A DNA stretch of 64,000 nt, taken from positions 6,299,632-6,363,631 of the forward strand of contig SJPJ01000001.1 of NCBI GenBank assembly GCA_007859835.1, in the 5' to 3' direction. The DNA comes from Novipirellula herctigrandis. Lineage in GTDB: Bacteria; Planctomycetota; Planctomycetia; Pirellulales; Pirellulaceae. Positions 1 through 8,744 of the stretch are shown here, piece after piece. The notes under the pieces are model-generated. The model ran no database searches. It was given only the letters and a program-made list of their open reading frames with translations, and was not told the origin of the DNA. Positions within the stretch are counted from its first letter, which is position 1. Each line of letters begins with the position of its first letter. The position numbers and the translations under genes were made by a program.

Positions 1-1
1 C

Positions 2-3000
2 GTCGTGTTTACCGTCGGTGTGGCGAACGCTGGCCCCGACACGGGAACCGGAGTGGTCGTTGCGGATTTGTTGCCTGCTGGATTGGCATTCGTGTCGGCT
101 ACGGCCAGTACGGGATCTTATGACAATACCACCGGACGTTGGACGGTTGGTGCGATTGCACCGACTGATAACCCGCAACTCCAAATCACGGCGACCTATA
201 ATGGAAACACCGGGGTCATCAATTTGGCGGAAATCATTGCAGCCAACGAATTTGATATTGATAGCACACCTGGGAACAATGCGACGGTCGAAGACGACCA
301 AGCCGCCGCTAGCGTGTCGCCTGCCACGGCGGACTTGTCGTTGACGAAAACGGTCGACAATGGCGTTCCCAATGTGGGTGAAAATGTGATCTTTATGGTT
401 ACGGTTTCTAATGCCAATAATGACACGGCAACCGGTGTCGTCGTCCAGGACTTACTGCCAGCGAACTTGGACTTCGTAAACGCAATCCCAAGCGTCGGAG
501 ACTATAACGCAACAACCGGACGTTGGACGATTGCAACGATTCCGGCTGACGAATCGGTGACGTTAGCGATAGAAGCGACAGCGCAATCGACGGATTTGTT
601 AACCAATACAGCCGAAATTATTGCCGCGGACCAATTCGATCCTGACTCGACACCGAATAACCATGTGCTAGTCGAAGACGACCAAGCGGAAGTCGCCGTG
701 CAGGCCCAACAAATCGATTTGTCGTTAACAAAAGCGATTGATGACGATTTACCGAATCTTGGTCAAGAAGTGACGTTCACGATCATCGTCAACAACGGAG
801 GGCCAAGTCACGCCACCGAAGTGTTCGTGACCGACCAATTGCCGGCCGGAGTGACGTACGTCAGTAGCTCACCGGGGCAAGGCAGTTTCAATACAACAAC
901 AGGAGTATGGAACGTCGGCGCGATCCGTTCGGAAGAATCCGCAACCATGACAATCGTCGGCCGCGTCGATTCACTTGGCAGTTATACCAATACCGCGCAA
1001 GTGACTGCTGCGGCGCAAGTGGATTCGGATTCCACTCCCGCGAACGACCTCGAAAGTGAAGACGACCAAGCGAGCGTCTCCTTCCGAGTTCCCGTAGCCG
1101 ATTTATCATTGGTCAAGAACGTCAATAATCCGTCGCCAAATGTGGGCGAGACGGTGACGTTTCGGATAGAGCTAACGAACGACGGTCCGGATGCGGCAAC
1201 GGGTGTTCGCGTTACCGATATTTTGCCGCTTGGGACATCGTTCATTTCGACCAGTCTAACCGCTGGCACCTATGATGCATCAACTGGGATTTGGAACATT
1301 GGCACCGTGCCCGCAATGTCGATGGTAACGCTTGATGTTTTCGCAACCATCGACACGCCAGATCCCAAAACGAACGTAGCTCGCGTTACTGCGGCCAGTG
1401 AGTCGGACCCCGATTCGACCCCGGGGAATAACGTCCTTGCCGAGGATGATCAAGACGAAGTCACCGTCACGCCGCCGATCATTGATCTGTCGCTCACCAA
1501 AACAGCGAGTGCGGACCGTCCTTCGCTTGGTGACAATGTTGATTTTACCGTCACCGTTAGTAACGGCGACCGAGACGATGCGACGGGTGTTGTGGTCAAG
1601 GACTTGCTGCCGGATGGTTTGACCTACGTTAGTAGCACGGTGACCGTTGGCACGTACACGCAAAGCACCGGTCAGTGGAATGTCGGACCTCTCGCGTCGA
1701 ACACGTCGGCGACATTGACGATCACAGCGACTGTCACATCGCTCGAGGCAAAGACGAACGTCGCCGAAGTTGTTGCTGCGGAACAAAGTGATGCTGATAG
1801 TGTTCCAGGTAATAATGTTGCGACCGAAGATGATTACGCTTCGGTGACAATCACACCGGCGAGTGCTGACTTGTCGCTTGCCAAAACCATTGACAATGCG
1901 GCGCCCAATGTTGGCTCGAATGTCGTGTTTACCTTGACCGCTGCGAATGCGGGACCTGATGCGGCAAGTGATGTCGTCGTGATGGATCGATTGCCGGCGG
2001 GAATGTCGTTTGTCAGTGCCAGTCCAAGCGAGGGGATTTACAATGAGCTAGAGGGGCGTTGGACCATCCCTACTTTGCCAAGTGACGGCACGGCAACACT
2101 GCAAATCACTGCGGCCGTTGTTTCGCTCGGGGATAAAACCAATACTGCCCAAGTGGAGGTGTCAGATCAATTTGACCCCGATAGTGTACCGGGGAACAAC
2201 GATCCGGACGAAGATGATCAAGCGTCGGTGACGTTGTCGCCTCAACTTGTCGATCTTGCTTTGGAGAAAATCATTGACGAGCCACGGCCGAATATTGGCG
2301 ATACCATTGAGTACACGCTGACACTTTCCAACGCAGGTCCTTCGACGGCAACCGGTGTGGCCGTGACTGATTTGTTGCCCACGAATGTTGTGTACAACTC
2401 TTCGACTCCAAGCCAAGGGGACTATAACCCGTCAACGGGCATTTGGACTATCGGAACCGTTGCGATGGATACGATCCCAAGCTTGGCCATTCGCGGAGTG
2501 GTTCAGGATACGCGGGGTGAAACCAACACGGCCGAAGTCACCGCTGTCGATCAAGCCGATCTTGATAGCACACCCGGTAACAACGTCGCTGCTGAAGATG
2601 ATCAAGCCTCGGTCGCATTCACAACACCTGTTGCGGATTTGTCGTTGACCAAAACGGTCGACCAACCGTCGCCCGATCGCGGAGACAATGTCACCTTTAC
2701 GGTGCGAGTGTCCAATGTGGGGCCGGACGCTGCGACCGACGTGGATGTGACCGACCAATTACCACCAGGTCTGCAATTTGTTTCAGCAAACGCGAGTGCT
2801 GGTGAGTATTCACCGGATAGTGGGCTTTGGTCGATCTCTGAAATTGCTGCCAACGGGCAAGCAACCTTGGTCGTCGTGGCATCGGTCGAGTCGGCAAGTT
2901 CGTCGACCAATCGCGCCGAATTGACCGATGTTCGTCAATTTGATCCCGACAGTACCCCAGGGAACAATACCGAGGACGAAGACGACCAAGCGATGGTGAC

Positions 3001-3433
3001 AGTGACGCCAGTCGTCGTCGACATCTCCGTCGCAGCATCCGTCGATAATGACGCACCTTTAGAAGGAGATGCGATTGGGATCACCGTCAATGTTGCCAAT
3101 GCGGGCCCCGCCAATGCGACCGGAGTGGTCGTCAGAGTACTGATTCCGGATGGATTAACGCTGTTGTTGTCCAACCCCGAAAGTGGCTTGTACGATCCGG
3201 CAACCGGTGATTGGACGGTCGGGTCGGTTGCGGCAGAATCGGAACAGCGATTAGTGTTGTCCGCACGCGTTGACGAGCGAGGTGTCAAGAGCATTCCGGT
3301 GCAACTGGTCGCGACCGATCAATTCGACGTCGACAGTACGCCTGACAACAATATCGAAAGTGAAGACGATGAAACGGACTTAATTATCCGAGCGCCGCGG
3401 TTGTTGACCAAGCGATTGTTTATGGCAAGGTAG
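2..3433 (+). CDS. DUF11-repeat surface protein, 5' end outside window
   Basis: The reading frame is open from the window edge, so this is the 3' part of a longer gene; the GTG at 5 is only an internal codon. About 1,140 residues are visible: one partial and eight full copies of a repeat of about 125 residues. Each copy opens with a [AVI]DLSLTK-like strand, has a VTVSNxGPxxATGVVVxDLLP core and closes with an acidic D-x-DSTPGNN...EDDQA stretch. This is the DUF11 (conserved B_ant_repeat) Ig-like fold typical of very large cell-surface proteins. The acidic turn could bind calcium (inference). The protein ends with a basic/hydrophobic tail, RLLTKRLFMAR, after the last repeat. A role in cell surface or adhesion is likely, but no ligand can be read. 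No catalytic domain is visible. Confidence 0.85.
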   Translation, partial: VVFTVGVANAGPDTGTGVVVADLLPAGLAFVSATASTGSYDNTTGRWTVGAIAPTDNPQLQITATYNGNTGVINLAEIIAANEFDIDSTPGNNATVEDDQAAASVSPATADLSLTKTVDNGVPNVGENVIFMVTVSNANNDTATGVVVQDLLPANLDFVNAIPSVGDYNATTGRWTIATIPADESVTLAIEATAQSTDLLTNTAEIIAADQFDPDSTPNNHVLVEDDQAEVAVQAQQIDLSLTKAIDDDLPNLGQEVTFTIIVNNGGPSHATEVFVTDQLPAGVTYVSSSPGQGSFNTTTGVWNVGAIRSEESATMTIVGRVDSLGSYTNTAQVTAAAQVDSDSTPANDLESEDDQASVSFRVPVADLSLVKNVNNPSPNVGETVTFRIELTNDGPDAATGVRVTDILPLGTSFISTSLTAGTYDASTGIWNIGTVPAMSMVTLDVFATIDTPDPKTNVARVTAASESDPDSTPGNNVLAEDDQDEVTVTPPIIDLSLTKTASADRPSLGDNVDFTVTVSNGDRDDATGVVVKDLLPDGLTYVSSTVTVGTYTQSTGQWNVGPLASNTSATLTITATVTSLEAKTNVAEVVAAEQSDADSVPGNNVATEDDYASVTITPASADLSLAKTIDNAAPNVGSNVVFTLTAANAGPDAASDVVVMDRLPAGMSFVSASPSEGIYNELEGRWTIPTLPSDGTATLQITAAVVSLGDKTNTAQVEVSDQFDPDSVPGNNDPDEDDQASVTLSPQLVDLALEKIIDEPRPNIGDTIEYTLTLSNAGPSTATGVAVTDLLPTNVVYNSSTPSQGDYNPSTGIWTIGTVAMDTIPSLAIRGVVQDTRGETNTAEVTAVDQADLDSTPGNNVAAEDDQASVAFTTPVADLSLTKTVDQPSPDRGDNVTFTVRVSNVGPDAATDVDVTDQLPPGLQFVSANASAGEYSPDSGLWSISEIAANGQATLVVVASVESASSSTNRAELTDVRQFDPDSTPGNNTEDEDDQAMVTVTPVVVDISVAASVDNDAPLEGDAIGITVNVANAGPANATGVVVRVLIPDGLTLLLSNPESGLYDPATGDWTVGSVAAESEQRLVLSARVDERGVKSIPVQLVATDQFDVDSTPDNNIESEDDETDLIIRAPRLLTKRLFMAR

Positions 3434-3487
3434 CCGCTCCCATGAAGTCGTTATCGCAACTTGGAATGATGGCGAATGCTGCCTCTG

Positions 3488-3519
3488 TCATACCCTCGAT
3501 CTGTCATACCCTCGATCTG
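3488..3519. repeat. 16-bp tandem duplication
   Basis: Two perfect head-to-tail copies of TCATACCCTCGATCTG lie between the end of the DUF11 gene and the 3' end of the convergent 410-aa gene, followed by a weak third copy (CTATACCAT). No function is evident. Confidence 0.8.
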
Positions 3520-3535
3520 CTATACCATAGGCACG

Positions 3536-4768
3536 CTACGTGACTTCATCCACCTTGGTTGTCGAGTTGAGAGTGACCGTAAGCTCCACACACGCTCCAG
3601 CGGGAAAGTCGAGAACGATCAGCGACGCCTCGCGTTTCCCATAGCCACTCACCGACATTGCCGATTTGATCCCTGAGATTTTCAAGTCGGACTTGGATGG
3701 GATGAAGTCTTTTCCCGATGCTTTAAATCCTTTGATAAGAGCTTTACAACCCGACAAACCCTCTTTGCGAAATAGGGACTTGACCAATGCCGTCCAGCCG
3801 ATGCCGGTCGAGAAACCGACGTCGAATCCTCCCTTGAATTTTTTACCAACAAGATCGGCCGGGCTCTTTGTTCCGCCAATCAAAATGACAACTGGTGTTC
3901 CGACATTCGCCTGAGCTCCAAAAGCGAATTTCTCTGACGAGAGCTGAATCGATTTTCCAATCATCGTTTCCATGTTCCAAATTTGGCCTTGAATGTAATC
4001 CCGACCTTCGGGCCAACCTGGTGCAACGCCCCCAATTTTCATTCCGACCCCAACCCAGCAATAAAGATCAGGAACCGACACTTTCGCGGCAAATTCTTGT
4101 AGAAACGACGACCACGTGGATGAGGTGCCCGATGTGGTGTACAGCATGCAGTCACCCATATGTTCGGGGCGCCCGTTGTTGACCACATAGTCTGCTTGTT
4201 TTGCCCAGTAGTCCTTATCGAGATTTTTCCATTTGGCGCGACTGTGCTTTTCTTCATAGTTATCAAACGTGTGCTTGATGCGGCGCAGCGTGGTTTGCCC
4301 CGTCGGGTTTGCATACACTGCCTTGCCAGTTTCCATCGCCTTCAACGTGGCCAAAACCTCTGTCCAAGATGCAATCCAAGGACAACTCCCTGAGCCGCCA
4401 CCAACCTCAAACGAGGGAACCCCCAGAACCGTCAGTCCCTTGCCCGCGTTCGCACGGCGGTGAAGCTCAAGGCAGGGCGGTCGTCGTTTCCCGCGAGCAT
4501 TCATATTGACGCAATTCAAGCACACTTTCGTGTCGATTGTCTTTGGCACGACTTTCTCCAGACGTTGCAGGTGACGAGATCCGCCGGTGGGGAGTTGTGG
4601 AGCCACCCGGCGTGAATGGATTTTAGTCTTCTGTACCTCTTGTGGCAAGTTCTGGACCCCTTTCAGGGTGTCGTGCCATGGAAAGGAAGCAGCGGGCTCG
4701 GGAGTACTGGCTCCGTTTGATGCCTGCATTTTCTTCTGGCCTGAAGAGATGAGGGCGTTTGAAAACAT
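3536..4768 (-). CDS. orphan protein of unknown function (410 aa)
   Basis: I do not recognise this family. The 410-residue product has no clear signal peptide or membrane segment. The N-terminal 80 residues look disordered and basic. A cysteine group follows (C83, C86, C99 in the CLNC...PPC stretch), which could hold a metal. The middle is rich in Trp, Lys and Asn (DKDYWAKQADYVVNNGRPEH, then a Cys). The C-terminal half is glycine-rich with alternating hydrophobic residues, suggesting a beta-sheet domain (for example IGGTKS, GGFDVGFSTGIGW), and ends in a short beta-like segment. It is convergent with the DUF11 gene and isolated from other genes. The first ATG is used; ATG codon 14 (at 4729) is an alternative. 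A secreted or contact-dependent effector is one possibility, but nothing in the sequence proves it. Confidence 0.6.
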   Translation of the reverse strand: MFSNALISSGQKKMQASNGASTPEPAASFPWHDTLKGVQNLPQEVQKTKIHSRRVAPQLPTGGSRHLQRLEKVVPKTIDTKVCLNCVNMNARGKRRPPCLELHRRANAGKGLTVLGVPSFEVGGGSGSCPWIASWTEVLATLKAMETGKAVYANPTGQTTLRRIKHTFDNYEEKHSRAKWKNLDKDYWAKQADYVVNNGRPEHMGDCMLYTTSGTSSTWSSFLQEFAAKVSVPDLYCWVGVGMKIGGVAPGWPEGRDYIQGQIWNMETMIGKSIQLSSEKFAFGAQANVGTPVVILIGGTKSPADLVGKKFKGGFDVGFSTGIGWTALVKSLFRKEGLSGCKALIKGFKASGKDFIPSKSDLKISGIKSAMSVSGYGKREASLIVLDFPAGACVELTVTLNSTTKVDEVT

Positions 4769-4816
4769 GGTTTAGATCGTTACCGCCTTGTCTCAAAGCA
4801 ACTCGCCGAGCACTGC

Positions 4817-4882
4817 GTCGATAGCTTCGCGGTGGTAAGTCGATAGCTTCGCGGTGGTAAGTCGATAGCTTCGCGGTGGTAA
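4817..4882. repeat. three perfect tandem copies of a 22-bp unit
   Basis: The unit begins GTCGATAGCTTCGCGGTGG and ends GTAA. Copies occupy 4817-4838, 4839-4860 and 4861-4882 without any mismatch, in the gap upstream of the 410-aa gene. The identity of the copies implies recent expansion or active homogenisation. Confidence 0.95.
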
Positions 4883-5460
4883 ATAGTACCGTGCGTAACG
4901 CTGCTGGATCTGATTGGTTGGCTCAACGTCGTTTCAGTGATCACGCTGAGGAGGCACTGTCCCGCCAATTGCATGAAGCGATTTGGTTAATCCGTGGATC
5001 TGAGGATTGGAATACTCGGCCAACTTAGTGGGCTGGATCGGTATGTGATCGAGATTGAAATTGCCGCATATCGATTTGTTGCTTTCGGGACAACGCTCAA
5101 TTGGCGAAACCTGTTTGAACCGATCGTTTTCCAACAGGATTAGTTGGGAAGACTATCCAGTTGTTACTTGTTGCTCTTCGTTTGATCCGTAGTATCCGAG
5201 TCGAGCCTCGCAGGGCGGTTGCGTTCTAGAGCTTCCAACCATTTCCCGAATGTGTTAGGAATCTCCCGCAGAGTTGGAAATTGTTTCCCACGCGAGTCAA
5301 ATGGAGAATTTTGCACCTGTGCGTTTGTGGATTATCGGAGTCGACGTTGCAACGAAGTATGGCGAGGAAGGAAACCGAATTGTCCCTCTCCCTGTTGACG
5401 ATCTGGTATGATAGAGCACTGAAAAGTTGATTCTTCCTCGATGAAAAAAACAGGTATTCG
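4883..5460. other. intergenic region upstream of sodA
   Basis: No convincing gene on either strand; the short open frames have no family character. It should hold the promoter of the superoxide dismutase gene, but I see no well-spaced -35/-10 pair. A TTGACG at 5395-5400 is followed too closely by TATGAT at 5407-5412 to be a standard promoter. Confidence 0.5.
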
Positions 5461-6222
5461 ATGTCACATAATCCTTCTTCCCAAGTCAATCCATCTGCAT
5501 CGACCGCTACTTTGGGCCGTCGTCGTTTCCTTGGTCAATCGACTGCATTGGTGACTGCCACAGTCGTTGGGTCTGCCTTGGCGCAATCTGCGAATGCGCA
5601 AGAGGCCCTTGGATTGTCAGCGCCATTTTCGTTGCCCGCTTTGCCATACGGTTATGATGCTTTGGCACCCGTAATCGACACTCGAACGATGACCATTCAT
5701 CATACAAAACATCATCAGGGCTACGTGAATAAGTTGAATGCCGCTTTAAGTTCGGAGCCAAGTTTGGCCAAAATGACACTCTCGCAACTTTTAGCAAACC
5801 TCGACAAATTGCCCGAGTCTGTCCGTACAGCCGTGCGGAACAGCGGAGGTGGTCATGCGAATCATTCTCTGTTTTGGACGGTGATGAAGGCACCCGGCGA
5901 CGTTTCAGAACCGTCGGGAGCATTGGCGGAACAAATCAAATCAACGTTTGGATCCTTCAAGAACTTTCAAAGTGAGTTTGCGACTGCTGCAGCGACTCAA
6001 TTCGGTAGCGGTTGGGCTTGGTTAGTAAAAGGAGATGCTGGCTTGGAAGTGATGAAGACTCCGAATCAAGACAGTCCCATCACAATAGGAAAGAAGCCTT
6101 TGCTTGGCCTCGATGTTTGGGAGCACGCTTATTATCTGAATTACCAAAACCGTCGCACCGACTATATCGATGCGTTTTGGAAAATTGTTAACTGGGATCA
6201 AGTTGCCAAGAACGCTGCTTAG
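5461..6222 (+). CDS. sodA: Tat-exported superoxide dismutase, Mn/Fe type
   Basis: Converts superoxide to oxygen and hydrogen peroxide. The N-terminus carries a twin-arginine signal (GRRRFLG, residues 19-25, then a hydrophobic stretch and a likely cleavage after ANA at 44-46). The mature part is a complete Fe/Mn superoxide dismutase. The metal ligands are visible: H80 in [12 protein letters not shown], the His of [11 protein letters not shown], and Asp and His of [18 protein letters not shown]. The NQDSP segment resembles Mn-type enzymes rather than the typical Fe type, though cambialistic use cannot be excluded. Export by Tat fits folding with the metal already bound in the cytoplasm, and places the enzyme in the periplasm-like compartment or on the membrane. 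It stands alone; an AGG lies about 8 bases before the ATG. Confidence 0.95.
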   Translation: MSHNPSSQVNPSASTATLGRRRFLGQSTALVTATVVGSALAQSANAQEALGLSAPFSLPALPYGYDALAPVIDTRTMTIHHTKHHQGYVNKLNAALSSEPSLAKMTLSQLLANLDKLPESVRTAVRNSGGGHANHSLFWTVMKAPGDVSEPSGALAEQIKSTFGSFKNFQSEFATAAATQFGSGWAWLVKGDAGLEVMKTPNQDSPITIGKKPLLGLDVWEHAYYLNYQNRRTDYIDAFWKIVNWDQVAKNAA

Positions 6223-6342
6223 TTCTTCAACGTATCAAACCAGTAATTTTGAATTCTTGGACTTCGTCGGCCGATCGTTTTTTTGTTAACGAAAGCATCG
6301 AAGAAACGGTTGGCGACGCGAGTGGTTTACTAACTGCACGTT

Positions 6343-7440
6343 CTACGCCGTAGCGACCTCGCATTTTTTGTTCGTTTGAATGCTTCTGTAGATCGCTTCA
6401 ATCGCAAGCAAGTCCTTCAAGCCTTCTTCGCCTGGGACTTTGGTTTCGGTGTTATTCAGAATGCACTTTGCGAAGGCGTCCATTTCATTTGCGAAATGGT
6501 CAGTGGCGTCAAATTCGATCGATTCGGCACTTGATCTTCCTTTGATGCCTCCGTAGCCAAACGCCGGATCCAAACCGAACCACCCCTTATCGCCGTAAGC
6601 ATTGAAGCGATTGATGCCGTTGAAGGCATAGGACGTGCTGCAGTAACAATTCACTCCGCTTGGCATTGTCATCGTCCAGGTGATCGTTTCGTCCACCTCC
6701 GCAAACTTTTTCGGGTCCGTCTTCGTTTCTTGGGCTGTTACCGCGATGGGTTCTTCCCCCGTCAAGTAGCGGCACGCGTTAATGGCATAAATGCCAACGT
6801 CCATCATCGCACCACCTCCTGCCAAGTCAGCCTTGAGTCGCCATTGATTCGGGTTTCCAATTTTGAATCCGAACCCGGCTTCGATCGCTTTGAGTGACCC
6901 AAACTTTTTGCTCCGCGCCAATTCGATACAGTGCAAGTGATGTGGCTCGAATTGACATCGGTACCCCACGCCAAGTTTGATCTTGTTTTCATTACACGCC
7001 GCAATCATGTCACGACAATCTTGGCTGCTATTGGCCATCGGCTTTTCACAGAAAATATGCTTTCCCGCATTTGCGCCCCGGATGGTGTATTCTTTGTGCA
7101 TGCCGTTTGGCAAGACAATGTAGATCACATCGATCGACTCGTTGTCGACGATTTTGTCGTAAGTGTCATAGCTGTAAATGTTTTGCGGTTGGATGCCGTA
7201 CTTGTCTGCCCAAATTTTTTCCTTCTTGGGTGTCCCCGTGACGATGCCAACCAATTTTGCGTGTTTCGTTTTTTGCAGTGCAGGAGCAATTTGATTGGTG
7301 CTCAAGCTGCCTAGGCCTACGAGAGCAAAGTTGACAGTTGATTTTTCCTCTGCGGCACTCGACGAGTGAAAGCCAACGGATGCGGCAACAGACAGGGCGG
7401 TTGTGGTTCCAATAAATCGGCGGCGATTCAGTGAGGTCAT
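6343..7440 (-). CDS. Gfo/Idh/MocA family oxidoreductase, Tat-exported
   Basis: NAD(P)-dependent sugar or polyol oxidoreductase family. The start is taken at the ATG at 7440, because it begins MTSLNRRRFIG, a twin-arginine signal; the open frame extends 36 codons further upstream with no signal-like sequence. The Rossmann fold opens with FALVGLGSLSTNQIAPALQ, and the family EKP motif is present (HIFCEKPMA), with its catalytic-type lysine. The N-terminal half resembles glucose-fructose oxidoreductase more than inositol dehydrogenase. About 365 residues, normal for the family. Exported oxidoreductases of this kind are numerous in planctomycetes and often serve carbohydrate breakdown, but no substrate can be named and the neighbours do not form an operon with it. 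Confidence 0.9.
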   Translation of the reverse strand: MTSLNRRRFIGTTTALSVAASVGFHSSSAAEEKSTVNFALVGLGSLSTNQIAPALQKTKHAKLVGIVTGTPKKEKIWADKYGIQPQNIYSYDTYDKIVDNESIDVIYIVLPNGMHKEYTIRGANAGKHIFCEKPMANSSQDCRDMIAACNENKIKLGVGYRCQFEPHHLHCIELARSKKFGSLKAIEAGFGFKIGNPNQWRLKADLAGGGAMMDVGIYAINACRYLTGEEPIAVTAQETKTDPKKFAEVDETITWTMTMPSGVNCYCSTSYAFNGINRFNAYGDKGWFGLDPAFGYGGIKGRSSAESIEFDATDHFANEMDAFAKCILNNTETKVPGEEGLKDLLAIEAIYRSIQTNKKCEVATA

Positions 7441-7738
7441 CGTATGCGCTTTGAAACGGAGGTTGAATTTAGGTGGACCAAGGGCTGCTATTCTAATCCG
7501 ATGGGCGCCGGAAGTGGGGAGTCCAACCGAGCTTCCGATCTTACACAACGCACAATCGTCACAGACGGTCCTTTTCGCCAGTCGCTAAAGCTTTACTAAG
7601 CAGAAAAGTGGACTCAATAGGCCATTTTCCCTCAAGCGGCGTGCTATGTTTTTTTGGCCCCACACCTACCGCCGCTTCCTTGAGAGCTTTCGATACAGTT
7701 TGACACTGCGAGCTCTTCCAACCCATAGGGACAAAGTC

Positions 7739-8155
7739 ATGTCTAAAGCCAACGCTGCTGAGCAATCCGAGGACCAGAACATCATCACTCTCGATCGCCG
7801 CACCAATGATCGCCGCCAAGGGAACCCAGAAGCTGTCGATACTGGCATGATGGAAACGCCACGCCGTAAAAAGCAACGTCGTCGTCACATCGATCCAACG
7901 ACCTGCGAACGTGACTACAACGAACAAGAAATCGAGTTCATGCGGGCGATGGACGACTACAAACGAGCTGCCGGACGTATGTTCCCAACTTGCAGCGAAG
8001 TTCTCGAAGTCATCCGGGCACTGGGTTATGTCCAACTGACTCGCGAGCAATTCGATGCTCTCGACTTGAATGCCGAAGAAGACAACGGTGGAGATGATTT
8101 CGATTCGAGTGAGGACCTTGAGGCGGATCTCGAAGAAGAACTGGCCGACGCGTAG
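7739..8155 (+). CDS. conserved planctomycete-type small protein (138 aa)
   Basis: The frame is open from 7646 but the ATG at 7739 ([14 protein letters not shown]) is the likely start. The protein has three parts: a very basic N-terminal region (RRTNDRRQ, then RRKKQRRRH at about 60-68), a central helical segment of about 50 residues ([18 protein letters not shown] followed by [19 protein letters not shown]), and a strongly acidic tail ([26 protein letters not shown]). The core resembles small proteins I associate with planctomycete genomes, but I cannot name a family or function. The basic patch could contact nucleic acid (inference). No membrane segment or signal is present, so it is likely cytoplasmic. 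Confidence 0.75.
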   Translation: MSKANAAEQSEDQNIITLDRRTNDRRQGNPEAVDTGMMETPRRKKQRRRHIDPTTCERDYNEQEIEFMRAMDDYKRAAGRMFPTCSEVLEVIRALGYVQLTREQFDALDLNAEEDNGGDDFDSSEDLEADLEEELADA

Positions 8156-8319
8156 GTGTACTCGCAATCGGAGCAGGTGTGTCTGCGAAGGAAGTAGGTG
8201 TTCCCCAGCGGACGTGGTCAACCAGCCAATCAATCGCAAAAATAGTAACAGCCTGATAGCCTGGGTGGTACAATAACCCACTTGGTTCTCGGGCTGTTCT
8301 CGGTTTTGGTACGCTAACT

Positions 8320-8724
8320 TTGCAACGTTTCATTCGATTTGCGGCCTATCTATGGGCTTCTCCCTACACATTGACGGGGATCACGATTGGTCTTCTGCTA
8401 GGTGGACGTTTTCAGCGTATCGAGGGTGTGATCGAGATCAGTGGCCCACGAATCGGTGATGTTCTTCACCGAATGTATGTTCCTGCGATGGCACTCACGT
8501 TCGGACATGTCGTCTTCGGCCAAACGACCGCCGCGTTGGACATCACGCGCGCGCACGAACGCGTTCACGTTCGGCAATACGAACGATGGGGACCAGCATT
8601 CGTGCCCATGTACTTGCTCTTTTTTTCTTTCTTGTATCTAAAAGGCCGCGACGGATACCGGGAAAACCCGTTCGAGATCGAAGCCTATGCGGTAGATGAT
8701 TTTCAAACACCTGATTCCGATTAG
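8320..8724 (+). CDS. small membrane protein with HExxH motif
   Basis: 134 residues from a TTG codon. There are hydrophobic segments at about 8-28 and 92-107. Between them is a perfect zinc-binding HExxH motif (H79, E80, H83 in THAHERVHVRQYERWGP context), and downstream NPFEIEAYA supplies E119 or E121 as a possible third ligand. That arrangement is the gluzincin pattern of M48/DUF4157-like metallopeptidases, in a much reduced scaffold. Known members use the motif to bind catalytic zinc; whether this short protein is active is not known. The gene is convergent with the GH9 gene, with 20 bases between their ends. Confidence 0.7.
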   Translation: MQRFIRFAAYLWASPYTLTGITIGLLLGGRFQRIEGVIEISGPRIGDVLHRMYVPAMALTFGHVVFGQTTAALDITRAHERVHVRQYERWGPAFVPMYLLFFSFLYLKGRDGYRENPFEIEAYAVDDFQTPDSD

Positions 8725-8744
8725 TGCTCTGCTTCTACGCATTC

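Noticed and set aside
5395-5412. TTGACG and TATGAT as a sodA promoter
   Set aside because: Only 6 bases lie between them; a standard promoter needs about 17.
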